From the NCBI RefSeq assembly GCF_016239305.1, contig NZ_JAEHOQ010000020.1, positions 1 to 64,000 on the forward strand: a DNA stretch of 64,000 bases, given 5' to 3'. Shown here in pieces: positions 25,796-35,334 of the stretch. A program made the translations under genes and the position numbers. The DNA comes from Proteus vulgaris (GTDB lineage Bacteria; Pseudomonadota; Gammaproteobacteria; Enterobacterales; Enterobacteriaceae). Numbering within the stretch: position 1 is the first letter of the stretch; each line of letters opens with the position of its first letter. Below the pieces are notes generated by a model that was not told the DNA's origin, ran no database searches, and saw nothing but the letters and a program-made list of their open reading frames with translations.

Positions 25796-28612
25796 TTATT
25801 TAACGTCTAAAATTTCAATTGTCACGATAGACATTGATTCCGGTGGTACTTGTCCAGGAACACCATTTTTTCCATAACCACCACCTGGTTTTATATAAAT
25901 TTTAGCTTTGCCATTGATACCTGCTTTAGCAATAAAGGTATTCAGTGGTAATGGTAGTTGACGATAAGGTAAAGTAAGTGGCTTAGTTTTATCATAATTA
26001 AGCGTTACAGTCCCGTCTGTTAACTCTTCATGCATCGTAAACACAACCGTTTTACCTGCGATTAAATCAACAGGTTTACCCTGTTTTAAAATTTTAAAAT
26101 AGGTATTATCGTCATACTGTATATAATTTTGTTTTTGAATTTCAGATAGAATAGATTTATTGCGTTGAGCATTATCTTTACCGATAATTGAATAAGCATA
26201 AGCAAGTTGCCCCGCAATCATTTGCCCCTCACCTGCTATTTTCTCAAGTTGTTCTTTTAATGTTTTATTTTCTTTTAATACATTGCTTGTTTCTGTATTT
26301 GCTTTTGCTAATTCAGCTTCTTTTGCCTTAATTTGCTCGTTTAATTGCGTACTCTTTTCTTCTAAAGATTGAGTTAATGCACGTTGAGTTTCAAGCTGTT
26401 TAGTGATGTCACGCATCTCTTTTTGGGTGTCAGCTAATGTCTTTTCTTGCTGTTTTGATTGTCCGATCGCTTCTGTTTGCTGTTGTTTTAACGCACTAAT
26501 TTGCTGTGTACTTTCGATATTTTGTTTTTCTAATTGTGCTTTTACATCAGCTAATTGATTACTTAATTTATCAACAATATTTTGTTTCTCAGTGAGTTGC
26601 TTTTCCAATAATGCAGAGGCCTTAGCGCTTTCTGTTTGGCTCACTGTTAATTGTGCTAATGCAATATTACTCTCTTTAAAGCGAGTATCTAATGCTTGAT
26701 ATTTAGCCGATAACTCATTTTGCGCTTTTTCTAATTTAGCAATTAAATTATTTTTATCTGTAATTAAATTATCAACTGCTTTCTCGCCTGCAGATAAGCT
26801 TTTTTTCAGATCAGCTAATTCTGTTATTTTATTCTCTAACTGTAATTTTAATTCTGGAATAGTTTTCAGCTTTTCATCAGCCAGCTCTTTTTGCTGTTGA
26901 ACTGCTAAAAGTGATTTATTAAGTTGAATTTGTTCTTGGTTATTTTTTTCAACTTGTGTTTTTAATTGTGCTATTTCTTGACGTTGTTCATCAACAAGTT
27001 TGTTATTAGCATCTTGTTGTTTTTCTGCTTCTGCTACTTTTAATCTAAGCTCGTGAGATAAATCTTCACGTTCTGATGTAATTTTCAATAATGTACTTTG
27101 TAGTTTCTCTATCTCTTTTTTCGCAGTGTTATCTTTTAATAATAGCTGTGCCTGCACAAACTGAGATTGAATATCTTCTTTTTCTTTTTTAATGCTTGCT
27201 AATTGACTCTGCACATCAGCCAATTGCTTGGTCAAATTAGTTTGTTCATTGGTTGTTGTCGATAAGGATTTTTCCAATGTTGCTATTTCTTTATTTTTTA
27301 CAGCTTCTAACTTAGCTAACTCTTGTTCTTTTTGCTCACGACTACTTTGGAGTAATTGTTCAGCTTGAACATATTGAGCCTGGACATTTTCTTTTTCTTG
27401 CTCAATTTTAGTCAATAATGTTTGTTTTTCATTTAATTGATTTAATAGTTTTTCTTGTTCAGCTTTCGTACTCTCGAGTGAGCTTTGTAACTTATCAATT
27501 TCTTTTTTAGCACTATCATCTTTTAGTAGTGCTTGAGCCTGCAAATACCGAGATTGTAATTGTTCTTTTTCTTGCTCAAGTTGGGTAAACTTCGCTTCTA
27601 ACTCTTTAAGTGTTTCTGATTGTTTTTCGAAATCTTGTTGTTGTTTTGCTAGTTCTGTGTTTTTTGCAGTTGTTGTACTTAACACATCTTCTTTATCTGC
27701 TAATTGCTTAATTAGTAAATCACGTTCTTCTTTTGTTGCTTTCAGGTCTGTTTGTAGTTTGGCAACAGCTTGTTTCAATGTGTCATCATCGAGTAAGTTA
27801 TTTGCAGTCGCTAATTTTTCTTCTGTTTCAGTCAGAGATAATTCCAACTGCTTAATTTGGTTATTTGCATTTTGAAGTTTTTCTAAATGTTCCTTTAACG
27901 CTACTGTTTGCTCTGTATATTTCTGATACAGAGTTTGATATTTATTTCTTGTGTCGGCTAAACGATTCAACAACGTTTTATTAAAAAGAGGTTGTTTATG
28001 ATCAAGCACAGAGCGATTAAATTGATATGCAAAATGGAAAGGAATTGCAGTCACAGAATAAAATGTGCCTGGAATAATGTCTAATAAGATATTTTCATTT
28101 TGTTGAGGTTTTGAATAGTTTTCTTTCGAATAAAGCGCTAAGGGATTATAGACCGTAGCATTATTTCTATACTGATATCGATTAAGATCTTCAGGTGTAA
28201 ACTGAGGTTTAATCGGAACAAATGAGAGTAAAGGTGTCAAATAACGAGTATTATCACTCTTAAATTTAGAGTAATCCGCAGGTAATACTGGGCAACTTTC
28301 CGCCAGCGTGATATCAGGTGTCTTAACAGATTCGACCACCTGATTATCTATTTTTGCTGGTATAGAAGACCTAACTCGTTGCTCTGGCTTATTTTGTTGA
28401 GAAACCGTTGTTGTACGGTTTACTCCACGATTAGCCTGACCGGTTCTCGTTGACGATGAAATTGTAGCAGATGTTTTAGGCTCAATTTTAATTGGCTCTT
28501 GTGTTTCAAAATAACGGTCAAAATCTTCAATAACAGAATTAAACTCATTATTGGCAAACGACAGTGTTGGAAACAGCATAAAAGCGAGACAAACACTCTG
28601 CTTTAATTTCAT
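25796..28612 (-). CDS. Exported coiled-coil protein with C-terminal FKBP-like domain
   Basis: A 938-aa exported protein. Signal peptide about 1-20 (ending LSFA), a low-complexity Thr/Arg/Pro segment (about 40-105), and a very long coiled coil (about 215-800) built of diverged repeats around EKE-x-LQSRYLQAQALLKDD. The C-terminus (about 840-938) is FKBP-like, ending YGKNGVPGQVPPES and IEILDVK as in FkpA. The tryptophan-containing VIPGW active-site loop of FkpA is replaced, so isomerase activity is doubtful. It follows the lipoprotein gene by five bases with AGGTG inside that gene, so the two are coupled. Probably a periplasmic scaffold; function unknown. Confidence 0.8.
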   Translation of the reverse strand: MKLKQSVCLAFMLFPTLSFANNEFNSVIEDFDRYFETQEPIKIEPKTSATISSSTRTGQANRGVNRTTTVSQQNKPEQRVRSSIPAKIDNQVVESVKTPDITLAESCPVLPADYSKFKSDNTRYLTPLLSFVPIKPQFTPEDLNRYQYRNNATVYNPLALYSKENYSKPQQNENILLDIIPGTFYSVTAIPFHFAYQFNRSVLDHKQPLFNKTLLNRLADTRNKYQTLYQKYTEQTVALKEHLEKLQNANNQIKQLELSLTETEEKLATANNLLDDDTLKQAVAKLQTDLKATKEERDLLIKQLADKEDVLSTTTAKNTELAKQQQDFEKQSETLKELEAKFTQLEQEKEQLQSRYLQAQALLKDDSAKKEIDKLQSSLESTKAEQEKLLNQLNEKQTLLTKIEQEKENVQAQYVQAEQLLQSSREQKEQELAKLEAVKNKEIATLEKSLSTTTNEQTNLTKQLADVQSQLASIKKEKEDIQSQFVQAQLLLKDNTAKKEIEKLQSTLLKITSEREDLSHELRLKVAEAEKQQDANNKLVDEQRQEIAQLKTQVEKNNQEQIQLNKSLLAVQQQKELADEKLKTIPELKLQLENKITELADLKKSLSAGEKAVDNLITDKNNLIAKLEKAQNELSAKYQALDTRFKESNIALAQLTVSQTESAKASALLEKQLTEKQNIVDKLSNQLADVKAQLEKQNIESTQQISALKQQQTEAIGQSKQQEKTLADTQKEMRDITKQLETQRALTQSLEEKSTQLNEQIKAKEAELAKANTETSNVLKENKTLKEQLEKIAGEGQMIAGQLAYAYSIIGKDNAQRNKSILSEIQKQNYIQYDDNTYFKILKQGKPVDLIAGKTVVFTMHEELTDGTVTLNYDKTKPLTLPYRQLPLPLNTFIAKAGINGKAKIYIKPGGGYGKNGVPGQVPPESMSIVTIEILDVK

Positions 28613-28617
28613 AATAA

Positions 28618-29115
28618 TTATTCACCTAGTTTTTTCAATGTCGAATTAACTGACATAATCGACAGATAGCGAACTTTTGCACACAAAACTTCTGTTTTTG
28701 ATTCAATACTCATTTTTAGCAAATCTAAACTATCCTTACTTGCTGTGCCTTGAACACTACGGTACATCGCATTAATTTCACTAATTTCTTTAAATGAACT
28801 CATCATGGATTGATAGTCCGATGGAGAAAAAGTTTTTAGAGAATCAAGTTGTTTTATACAAGCGCTTTGTGGTGCTAATCCTAATTTTCTTGCATCTACG
28901 CCACTGTCAACAGATCCTGTTGTTGCTGTCATAGAAATCGGTTGGGCAGTTGCTACTGGCTGAGTCATAGCAACAGGCTGTGTTGCTTGAGCTTGCACCG
29001 GTGCTGGCGTCTCAACTGGACGTGTTTGATCTGACCAAACACACCCAGACAAAGCGAGAATGCTGGTAGTTATAAATACAGCAAGGACATTCTTTTTATT
29101 TTGTAATAAGGACAT
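28618..29115 (-). CDS. Lipoprotein partner of the coiled-coil FKBP protein
   Basis: A 165-aa lipoprotein. Its signal ends in the lipobox LALSGC (cysteine at about residue 25); then comes a Pro/Ala/Gln/Thr-rich linker (about 33-70) with repeated QPVAxxQP units, and a helical C-terminal domain with two cysteines. Residue +2 is Val, which favours the outer membrane. AAGGA lies six bases before ATG 29115; ATG 29118 is also possible. It is first in a two-gene operon with the 938-aa protein, suggesting a membrane anchor for it. Not recognised beyond this. Confidence 0.8.
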   Translation of the reverse strand: MSLLQNKKNVLAVFITTSILALSGCVWSDQTRPVETPAPVQAQATQPVAMTQPVATAQPISMTATTGSVDSGVDARKLGLAPQSACIKQLDSLKTFSPSDYQSMMSSFKEISEINAMYRSVQGTASKDSLDLLKMSIESKTEVLCAKVRYLSIMSVNSTLKKLGE

Positions 29116-29553
29116 CATTTTTCCTTAATCCCGATCAGACTTAAATAAGAGCATATGAGTTGTCGCATTTTAAGCCATTTTATTATAATTTTCTATTACC
29201 TACTGCATACTAAATAAATAGGTTAACACTCAAGGTTGCAATGAGTGCTCCTATCATTTCATTTGTTTTTTCTTAAAACACTACTCACATCACACTAAAA
29301 ATGTCCATTTTTGAATATCGGATTTATTTAGTAAAAATGTTGTCATATAAACTGGTTATTTTTTATTTCAGTAAAATAATACCAGATAACAATAAAAATA
29401 ATAATACTAATTTTATCATTTATTTACACCACTTACGTGTAAAAATGGGGCTTATATTTTATTATCATTCTTTAACGACTAAGATAAAATCAAGAAATAA
29501 ATATCAGATATTGTCATTGATATTTTTCTATCCTTCAATATAGGAGAACTAAG
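29116..29553. other. Intergenic region between lipoprotein and flavin reductase
   Basis: AT-rich, divergent promoters expected. An 80-codon plus-strand ORF (29301-29543) has no ribosome binding site and a random-looking product. Nothing else seen. Confidence 0.5.
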
Positions 29554-30102
29554 ATGAATCATTTTAGAATAGGTATTGTTGTCGGAAGTTTAAGAAAAGA
29601 TTCGTATAACAAACAAACAGCAAATGCATTAGTTAAGTTATTTCCTGAAGAGTTTACTCACGAATTTATCGATATCGCTAACCTTCCTCTCTATAACCAA
29701 GATGATGACAATAATACATCTTCTGCTGTCATCAGTTTCAAACAATACATAAAAGAGTGCCAAGGCATTATCTTTGTCACACCAGAATATAATCGTTCTA
29801 TTCCTGGTGTACTTAAAAATGCGCTTGATCAAGCATCTCGTCCCTATGGAATGAATGCTTGGGATAAAATTCCTGCTGGTATTATTGGGGTTTCAACCGG
29901 TAACATTAGTACAGCTATAGCACAACAGCATCTACGTAACTCGCTATCTTTCTTAAATATGCCTACCTTAAATCAGCCAGAGTGTTACCTGAAGTGGTAT
30001 GATGGGATGGTCGAAGATGGACAATTTGCTGAAAAAACGGCACATTTTATGCAAAATTGGGTTGATGCTTATGTCGCTTTTGTAAAAAAAAATAATCAAT
30101 AA
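29554..30102 (+). CDS. NADPH-dependent FMN reductase (ChrR/YieF-like)
   Basis: A 182-aa flavodoxin-fold reductase. The FMN phosphate loop GSLRKDSYN (about residues 11-19) and the TPEYNRSIPGVLKNALD stretch (about 76-92) are family hallmarks of PF03358. Relatives reduce quinones, chromate and azo dyes with NAD(P)H. TAGGAGA lies before the ATG. Single-gene unit with its own terminator. Confidence 0.9.
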   Translation: MNHFRIGIVVGSLRKDSYNKQTANALVKLFPEEFTHEFIDIANLPLYNQDDDNNTSSAVISFKQYIKECQGIIFVTPEYNRSIPGVLKNALDQASRPYGMNAWDKIPAGIIGVSTGNISTAIAQQHLRNSLSFLNMPTLNQPECYLKWYDGMVEDGQFAEKTAHFMQNWVDAYVAFVKKNNQ

Positions 30103-30113
30103 TCGACACCACT

Positions 30114-30150
30114 AAAAAGAGCTTTGTTTTAATACATGGCTCTTTTTATT
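30114..30150 (+). terminator. Terminator of the flavin reductase gene
   Basis: A 9-bp stem AAAAAGAGC/GCTCTTTTT (30114-30122 with 30139-30147) with T tail. Confidence 0.75.
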
Positions 30151-30621
30151 TTCATTTTTTGACTATCAAAAATAAAGTGTTCTATTTTTCATTCAATAAT
30201 AAATTACTACTGCACCACTGATGGAAATTTTAATATTTTCTGAATGACACTGAATAATATAACCGCCTTATTTAAATATTAAACAATACATTAAAACTAA
30301 TTTTGCTCCCTTTAAACGATATGCCTTATAATTATAATAAATGCTTATTATTTAAGCAAAAATAAAGTAATTTAAATAAAAACAGATACAAGATCAAAAT
30401 GTACTACTTCGTTCAGTCGCACCAAAGTTCGAAAGTATCAATAAACTTCCATCAATATTCATTGGTGATATTTAGAATTTGATAATTATTTTTAATAATT
30501 TCTATTAGATTAGAATATTAGGCATAATGTGCGATACATCTCTAAATAATATACTTCCATAATTGTGATAAACAAAAAAATTACCTATATTAATCATCCA
30601 TTAAATACTGGTAGGTAAATC
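30151..30621. other. AT-rich intergenic stretch before the IraP-like pair
   Basis: No supported ORF and no strong structure. It presumably holds the promoter of the first small gene. Confidence 0.5.
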
Positions 30622-30831
30622 ATGGATAAAAATTTAAAAGAAATTGAGTGTGAAATTGCGGCACTGAAAATTGTTATCAAATCTTTACTTTCCACTCTAA
30701 GTGATAAACAACGAAGAGATATGCTTGGCAATATATCTATTGTAATTGAAGATACATCAAATCGATATCCTCAGCTTAATGAAGTGATTAACTTAACAGA
30801 GCAATATGTAAAAAAACTCACCCAAGCTTAG
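30622..30831 (+). CDS. IraP-like small protein, copy 1
   Basis: A 69-aa protein. Residues 11-27 (EIAALKIVIKSLLSTLS) and the end QYVKKLTQA resemble E. coli IraP (VEALEIIVTAMLRNMA and DYVKKLLKH). IraP is the anti-adapter that keeps RssB from delivering sigma-S to ClpXP. IraP is 86 aa, so this is shorter at the N-terminus. GGTAGGT precedes the ATG. It is 45% identical, without gaps, to the next gene. The family assignment is from memory and moderately secure; stabilising sigma-S is inference. Confidence 0.65.
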   Translation: MDKNLKEIECEIAALKIVIKSLLSTLSDKQRRDMLGNISIVIEDTSNRYPQLNEVINLTEQYVKKLTQA

Positions 30832-31128
30832 TGAAGAGAGTTATTCAAATTTATGTTTCCCAAAATATTATAGGGTGCATATTGCATCCTACTTATTTTG
30901 TTATATTAGATATGCTTTAATTTTATCCTATTGATGCAACTTTAAGTTAAGTTTATTAAGTTATTATTTCCTATCTCAAATATTCACCATTTTATTTTTT
31001 CAATAAAAACACCATAAAACTCTTGCTCTTTTTGGTTGATTTATTTTTTTCTTGGTTTTACTTAAACAATTAATTAATATAAAAAATAATTAATCACACT
31101 GTAATGTAGCATTATTTTCGAGGGTCAT

Positions 31129-31332
31129 ATGGAAAAAAAAGTTGTCAATATAGAGTATGAGATTGCAGCATTAAAAGTAGTATTAAAGGCATTGTTATTG
31201 ACTTTAACGGATAAACAAAAAGAAGTCGCAATTCAAGATATAAACAAAACCGTCAATGATGCCTATATCAACCATGCTCAATACAAAGGTGTTATAACCA
31301 AAACAGAACAATATATAAAAAAAATGCTCTAA
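31129..31332 (+). CDS. IraP-like small protein, copy 2
   Basis: A 67-aa paralogue of the gene 300 bases upstream (30 of 67 positions identical, no gaps). The helix EIAALKVVLKALLLTLTDKQ and the end TEQYIKKML are shared. CGAGGG precedes the ATG. It has its own upstream region (about 300 bp, AT-rich), so the copies may be regulated separately. A weak GGCGCTA/TAGCGCC inverted repeat (31339-31403) follows. Confidence 0.65.
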   Translation: MEKKVVNIEYEIAALKVVLKALLLTLTDKQKEVAIQDINKTVNDAYINHAQYKGVITKTEQYIKKML

Positions 31333-31438
31333 AAAGTTGGCGCTATATCATCCATACATCTCTTTTTATTATTATTTATTTTGAGGTGAATTATATTAGC
31401 GCCTTTAGAAAATTAAAATACCCCCAAACAAAACATCA

Positions 31439-31475
<37 letters not shown>

Positions 31476-31727
31476 ATAAAAATTAAAATAGAAAATATTC
31501 TGCAATCTATTAAAATAAAACAAATAAATTTACTATTTATAAATAGCCTATTTTATATAATATTTTTTACTTTTTAAATGGATTGATTAAGTATTATTAT
31601 TATATTAATACCTAATCAATGTTGAATAAACATACAATAGCATGTGTGCCATCATTATTTCATTCATGCGCCTAACGAGTAAAAACTTACCACCTTAGAC
31701 TCATGACTTATGGAAGGTATCTCGATA

Positions 31728-33278
31728 TTAATGGTGCACAAGATTGAATTTTTGTACTGATAATTGTAATTCTTCTGTTTGCCTTTCTAACGAAATAGCA
31801 GCTGCTGATACCTGTTCAACCAAAGAGGCATTTTGTTGCGTTACACTGTCCATTTGGGTAATAGCAACACTCACTTGACCAATACCTTTACTTTGCTCCT
31901 CTGATGCAATAGTAATTTCTTTCATTATTGAAGTGACCTGTTTTACCCCTATCAAAATATCTTCCATTGTTTTTTCCATATCGCTCACTAAACTGGCACC
32001 TTTTTTCACTCGCGTTGTTGAATCAGCAATAAGTACTTCAATCTCTTTAGCCGCTTTTGCGCTATCTCCAGCTAAGTTGCGCACTTCATTTGCCACTACC
32101 ATAAAACCTCGACCATGAGTGCCTGCTCTAGCGGCTTCTACCGATGCATTTAGTGCAAGTATATTTGTTTGAAATGCTATATTATTGATAACATTAATTA
32201 TTTCAGCAATTTTACTCGAACTATTAGAGATCCCCTCCATCGTTGTGACAACAGATTCAGCTAACTTATTACCTTTTTCAACAGTTACTGACGCTACTTC
32301 AGCTAATTCTCTTGCTTGGTAAGCATGTTCCATATTTTGGTTAACTGCAGCAGTTATTTCTTCCATGCTTGCGGCTGTTTGCTCTAGTGCCGTCGCTTGT
32401 TCTTCTGTACGAGATGCCAAATCATTATTCCCTTTTGCAATTTCAGATGCGCCTCGATAAATACTGTCACTTCCCTGCCGAATTGTACTCACTGCCTCAT
32501 GTAAGCTATTTTGCATTCCATTCAATAATGGTATTAATCGCCCTGCACAGTTATTACCAAAAGGTTCCAGTGGTTGACTAAGATCACCTTCTGTAATTTT
32601 TAAAAAATGCTGGCGAATACTTTCTAGTGGTTTTTGTAACATGGACACCAAGTAACGGTCGGTGAGAATAAGAATAATCCCGCCTAAAATTACGCTAATA
32701 AAAATAATAATTTGAGTTATTTCAATAAGTCTATCGACATCTTCTATCGTTCTATCAATTTTTATATTTGCGACTTGATTAAATTTTTCAGTAACATTAC
32801 CAAATTCACGGCTTAATGCAGGAGTGACATTTCTAGCATGTTGCTCATATTCTTCAATAGTGCCATTTAATGCGAGTGCCATTTGTTTTTTAACTCCTTG
32901 TTCAAAAAGAGCTAACCAAATCTCCATCAATTCTTGAGAAACATTCGCATCCATAGGTCCTGGCGAAACAGATTTCATATACTCAATCTGTCTTTCCATA
33001 TTCTCCATTGCGGTTTGAGCTTGAGCAAAATCGACTTCTTTTCCCTCTGCTTTTTGTTCTACCAAACGATTAAGCCGTGAAGTAAAACGAAAGTATTGAT
33101 CATTTCCCTGACTAAGCGCCGCCATTTGCTTTATGATTTGATTATCAGCCTGATTACCTTCAGATATTTGTGATAGTGACCATGCGCTATAAAGACTCAC
33201 ACTGCCAAATAACACACATAAAGTACCTAGTATTACTATCATCATCACACGAATAGTAATGTTACGAAGTTTCTGCAT
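31728..33278 (-). CDS. Methyl-accepting chemotaxis protein
   Basis: A 516-aa Tar/Tsr-type chemoreceptor. It has membrane segments at about residues 9-31 and 190-211, a periplasmic four-helix sensor between them, a HAMP domain (about 212-265) and a signalling domain whose hairpin reads NNIAFQTNILALNASVEAARAG. It lacks the C-terminal NWETF pentapeptide that tethers CheR, ending FNLVHH, so it probably depends on other receptors for adaptation. Ligand unknown. ATG 33278 has GAG upstream; the upstream TTG at 33290 is not needed. About 290 bp of AT-rich DNA without a gene follow up to the tRNA. Confidence 0.92.
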   Translation of the reverse strand: MQKLRNITIRVMMIVILGTLCVLFGSVSLYSAWSLSQISEGNQADNQIIKQMAALSQGNDQYFRFTSRLNRLVEQKAEGKEVDFAQAQTAMENMERQIEYMKSVSPGPMDANVSQELMEIWLALFEQGVKKQMALALNGTIEEYEQHARNVTPALSREFGNVTEKFNQVANIKIDRTIEDVDRLIEITQIIIFISVILGGIILILTDRYLVSMLQKPLESIRQHFLKITEGDLSQPLEPFGNNCAGRLIPLLNGMQNSLHEAVSTIRQGSDSIYRGASEIAKGNNDLASRTEEQATALEQTAASMEEITAAVNQNMEHAYQARELAEVASVTVEKGNKLAESVVTTMEGISNSSSKIAEIINVINNIAFQTNILALNASVEAARAGTHGRGFMVVANEVRNLAGDSAKAAKEIEVLIADSTTRVKKGASLVSDMEKTMEDILIGVKQVTSIMKEITIASEEQSKGIGQVSVAITQMDSVTQQNASLVEQVSAAAISLERQTEELQLSVQKFNLVHH

Positions 33279-33572
33279 CGAATTTCTCAACTAACAAGAT
33301 AAAGTAATCCCAATAGGGCGTAATGTACTTTTATCGACACCTTTTCAATTTATTTTAATTTTTTACTAAAGTTTTTTATAAATTGATTTTTTATTTTCTA
33401 TACATAAAAAGAGTTAGTTAAGAGAAACAAAAATGTTACTTATGTATCATTTTTTATAATTAGATATAAAAAATAAAAAAGCACGTAAAATCAATTAATT
33501 AAAAATTAATGATTTAAATAACAAATAAGAAGTGTTAAAGAAATAAAAAGATAATTTGAGGAAAAAATAAGT

Positions 33573-33646
33573 TGGAGCGGGCGAAGGGAATCGAACCCTC
33601 GTATAGAGCTTGGGAAGCTCTCGTTCTACCATTGAACTACGCCCGC
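33573..33646 (-). tRNA. glyU: tRNA-Gly (anticodon CCC)
   Basis: A full cloverleaf of 74 nt including encoded CCA. Acceptor stem GCGGGCG/CGCCCGC, anticodon loop TTCCCAA, T-loop TTCGATT. I find it the same as E. coli glyU as remembered. In E. coli the glyU region is the site of the ETT2 type III secretion island. Confidence 0.97.
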
Positions 33647-33754
33647 AGTTGGTTTTTTCAATTATACGCTCCCCTAATTGAACAGCAATCCCCTTCTTAT
33701 TTAAGTGATTATTTAATCATCACAAAAAACATAATCTATTAATATAAAACATAA

Positions 33755-33778
33755 AAAAGCCACCTTTCGGTGGCTTTT
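33755..33778 (-). terminator. Terminator of the xerD-dsbC-recJ-prfB-lysS operon
   Basis: A perfect 10-bp stem AAAAGCCACC/GGTGGCTTTT with a 4-base loop, 34 bases past the lysS stop. Confidence 0.85.
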
Positions 33779-33811
33779 CAATTAATTACTATTCGTTAAT
33801 TAGGATAACAA

Positions 33812-35326
33812 TTATTTATTAGGACGCATTGCCGGGAATAAAATGACATCACGGATAGTATGGCTATTAGTAAATAACATTACCATACGATCAATACCAA
33901 TACCTAAACCTGCTGTTGGCGGTAATCCGTGTTCTAATGCCGTAATATAGTCATGGTCAAAGAACATGGCTTCTGCATCACCGGCTTCTTTTTGACGAAC
34001 TTGATCTTCAAAACGCTCAGCTTGGTCTTGTGCATCATTAAGTTCTGAGAAACCATTACCAATCTCACGCCCACCAATAAAGAATTCAAAACGATCAGTG
34101 ATAAATGGATTATCGTCGTTACGACGAGCTAATGGTGAAACTTCTGCCGGGTATTCAATGATAAATGTAGGTTGAATTAGGTGGCTTTCTGCAACTTCTT
34201 CAAAAATTTCACATTGAACACGGCCTAATCCCCAGCTTTTCTCAATCTTAATACCAATAGATTGAGCAATAGCAACCGCTTTATCCATATCATCAAGATC
34301 AGCCATTACAGTTTCTGGACGATATTTGCAGATAGCTTCTTTCATGGTTAATTTAGCAAATGGTTTGCCGAAATCAAACTCTTGGTCGCCGTATTTTACT
34401 AACGAAGAGCCCAGTACATTTTCAGTTAATGTACGGAATAATTCTTCCGTTAATTCAATCAAGTCACGGTAATCTGCATACGCCATATAGAGTTCCATCA
34501 TGGTGAACTCTGGGTTATGACGCGGTGATACGCCTTCGTTACGGAAGTTACGGTTAATTTCGAATACGCGATCAAAACCACCCACAACTAAACGTTTTAA
34601 ATATAACTCAGGAGCAATACGCAGATACATATCAATATCTAACGCATTATGGTGAGTAATAAACGGACGCGCAGTTGCTCCACCAGGGATAGTTTGCATC
34701 ATCGGCGTTTCAACTTCCATAAAGCCTTTGTTCACCATAAATTGACGGATACCCGCCATCACTTGTGAACGAATTTGGAAAGTTTTACGTGATTCTTCGT
34801 TAGAAATCAGATCTAAATAACGCTGACGATAACGCATTTCTTGGTCAGCTAGACCGTGAAATTTATCTGGTAACGGGCGCAGTGCTTTAGTTAATAAACG
34901 CACTTCTGTACAGTGAACACTTAATTCACCTGTTTTCGTTTTGAAAACACGACCACGAGCACCTAAGATATCGCCAAGATCCCATTTTTTAAATTGCTCG
35001 TTGTAGATGCCTTCTGGCAAATCATCACGAGAAACATAAAGCTGAATGCGACCCCCCATGTCTTGCAATGTAGCGAAAGATGCCTTGCCCATAATACGGC
35101 GAGTCATCATACGACCTGCAATAGCAACTTCCACATTCGCTGCGGCTAACTCTTCTGCGCTCATTGCATCATACTTTTGATGTAATTCGTCAGACAGTGC
35201 ATCTCTGCGGAAATCATTTGGGAATGCGTTACCATTATCACGTAAAGCGGATAATTTTTCGCGGCGTGTTTGCAGTTCGTTATTTAAATCAGGTGCCTGC
35301 TCCGCACCTTGTTGCTGTTGCGACAT
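33812..35326 (-). CDS. lysS: Lysyl-tRNA synthetase, class II
   Basis: A 504-aa LysRS. It has an N-terminal OB-fold anticodon-binding domain ([14 protein letters not shown]), then the class II catalytic core with motif 2 ([20 protein letters not shown]) and motif 3 ([13 protein letters not shown]). It charges tRNA-Lys. The ATG at 35326 follows the prfB stop by eight bases with GAGG at the correct distance, the same prfB-lysS coupling as in E. coli. Confidence 0.97.
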   Translation of the reverse strand: MSQQQQGAEQAPDLNNELQTRREKLSALRDNGNAFPNDFRRDALSDELHQKYDAMSAEELAAANVEVAIAGRMMTRRIMGKASFATLQDMGGRIQLYVSRDDLPEGIYNEQFKKWDLGDILGARGRVFKTKTGELSVHCTEVRLLTKALRPLPDKFHGLADQEMRYRQRYLDLISNEESRKTFQIRSQVMAGIRQFMVNKGFMEVETPMMQTIPGGATARPFITHHNALDIDMYLRIAPELYLKRLVVGGFDRVFEINRNFRNEGVSPRHNPEFTMMELYMAYADYRDLIELTEELFRTLTENVLGSSLVKYGDQEFDFGKPFAKLTMKEAICKYRPETVMADLDDMDKAVAIAQSIGIKIEKSWGLGRVQCEIFEEVAESHLIQPTFIIEYPAEVSPLARRNDDNPFITDRFEFFIGGREIGNGFSELNDAQDQAERFEDQVRQKEAGDAEAMFFDHDYITALEHGLPPTAGLGIGIDRMVMLFTNSHTIRDVILFPAMRPNK

Positions 35327-35334
35327 GTTTTTCC

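Noticed and set aside
29301..29543. 80-codon plus-strand ORF before the flavin reductase
   Set aside because: No ribosome binding site, Lys/Asn/Ile-rich random product; the following gene has its own clear signals.
33573..33646. Attachment-site duplication of the tRNA 3' end
   Set aside because: I found no second copy of the tRNA end and no integrase gene in the window.
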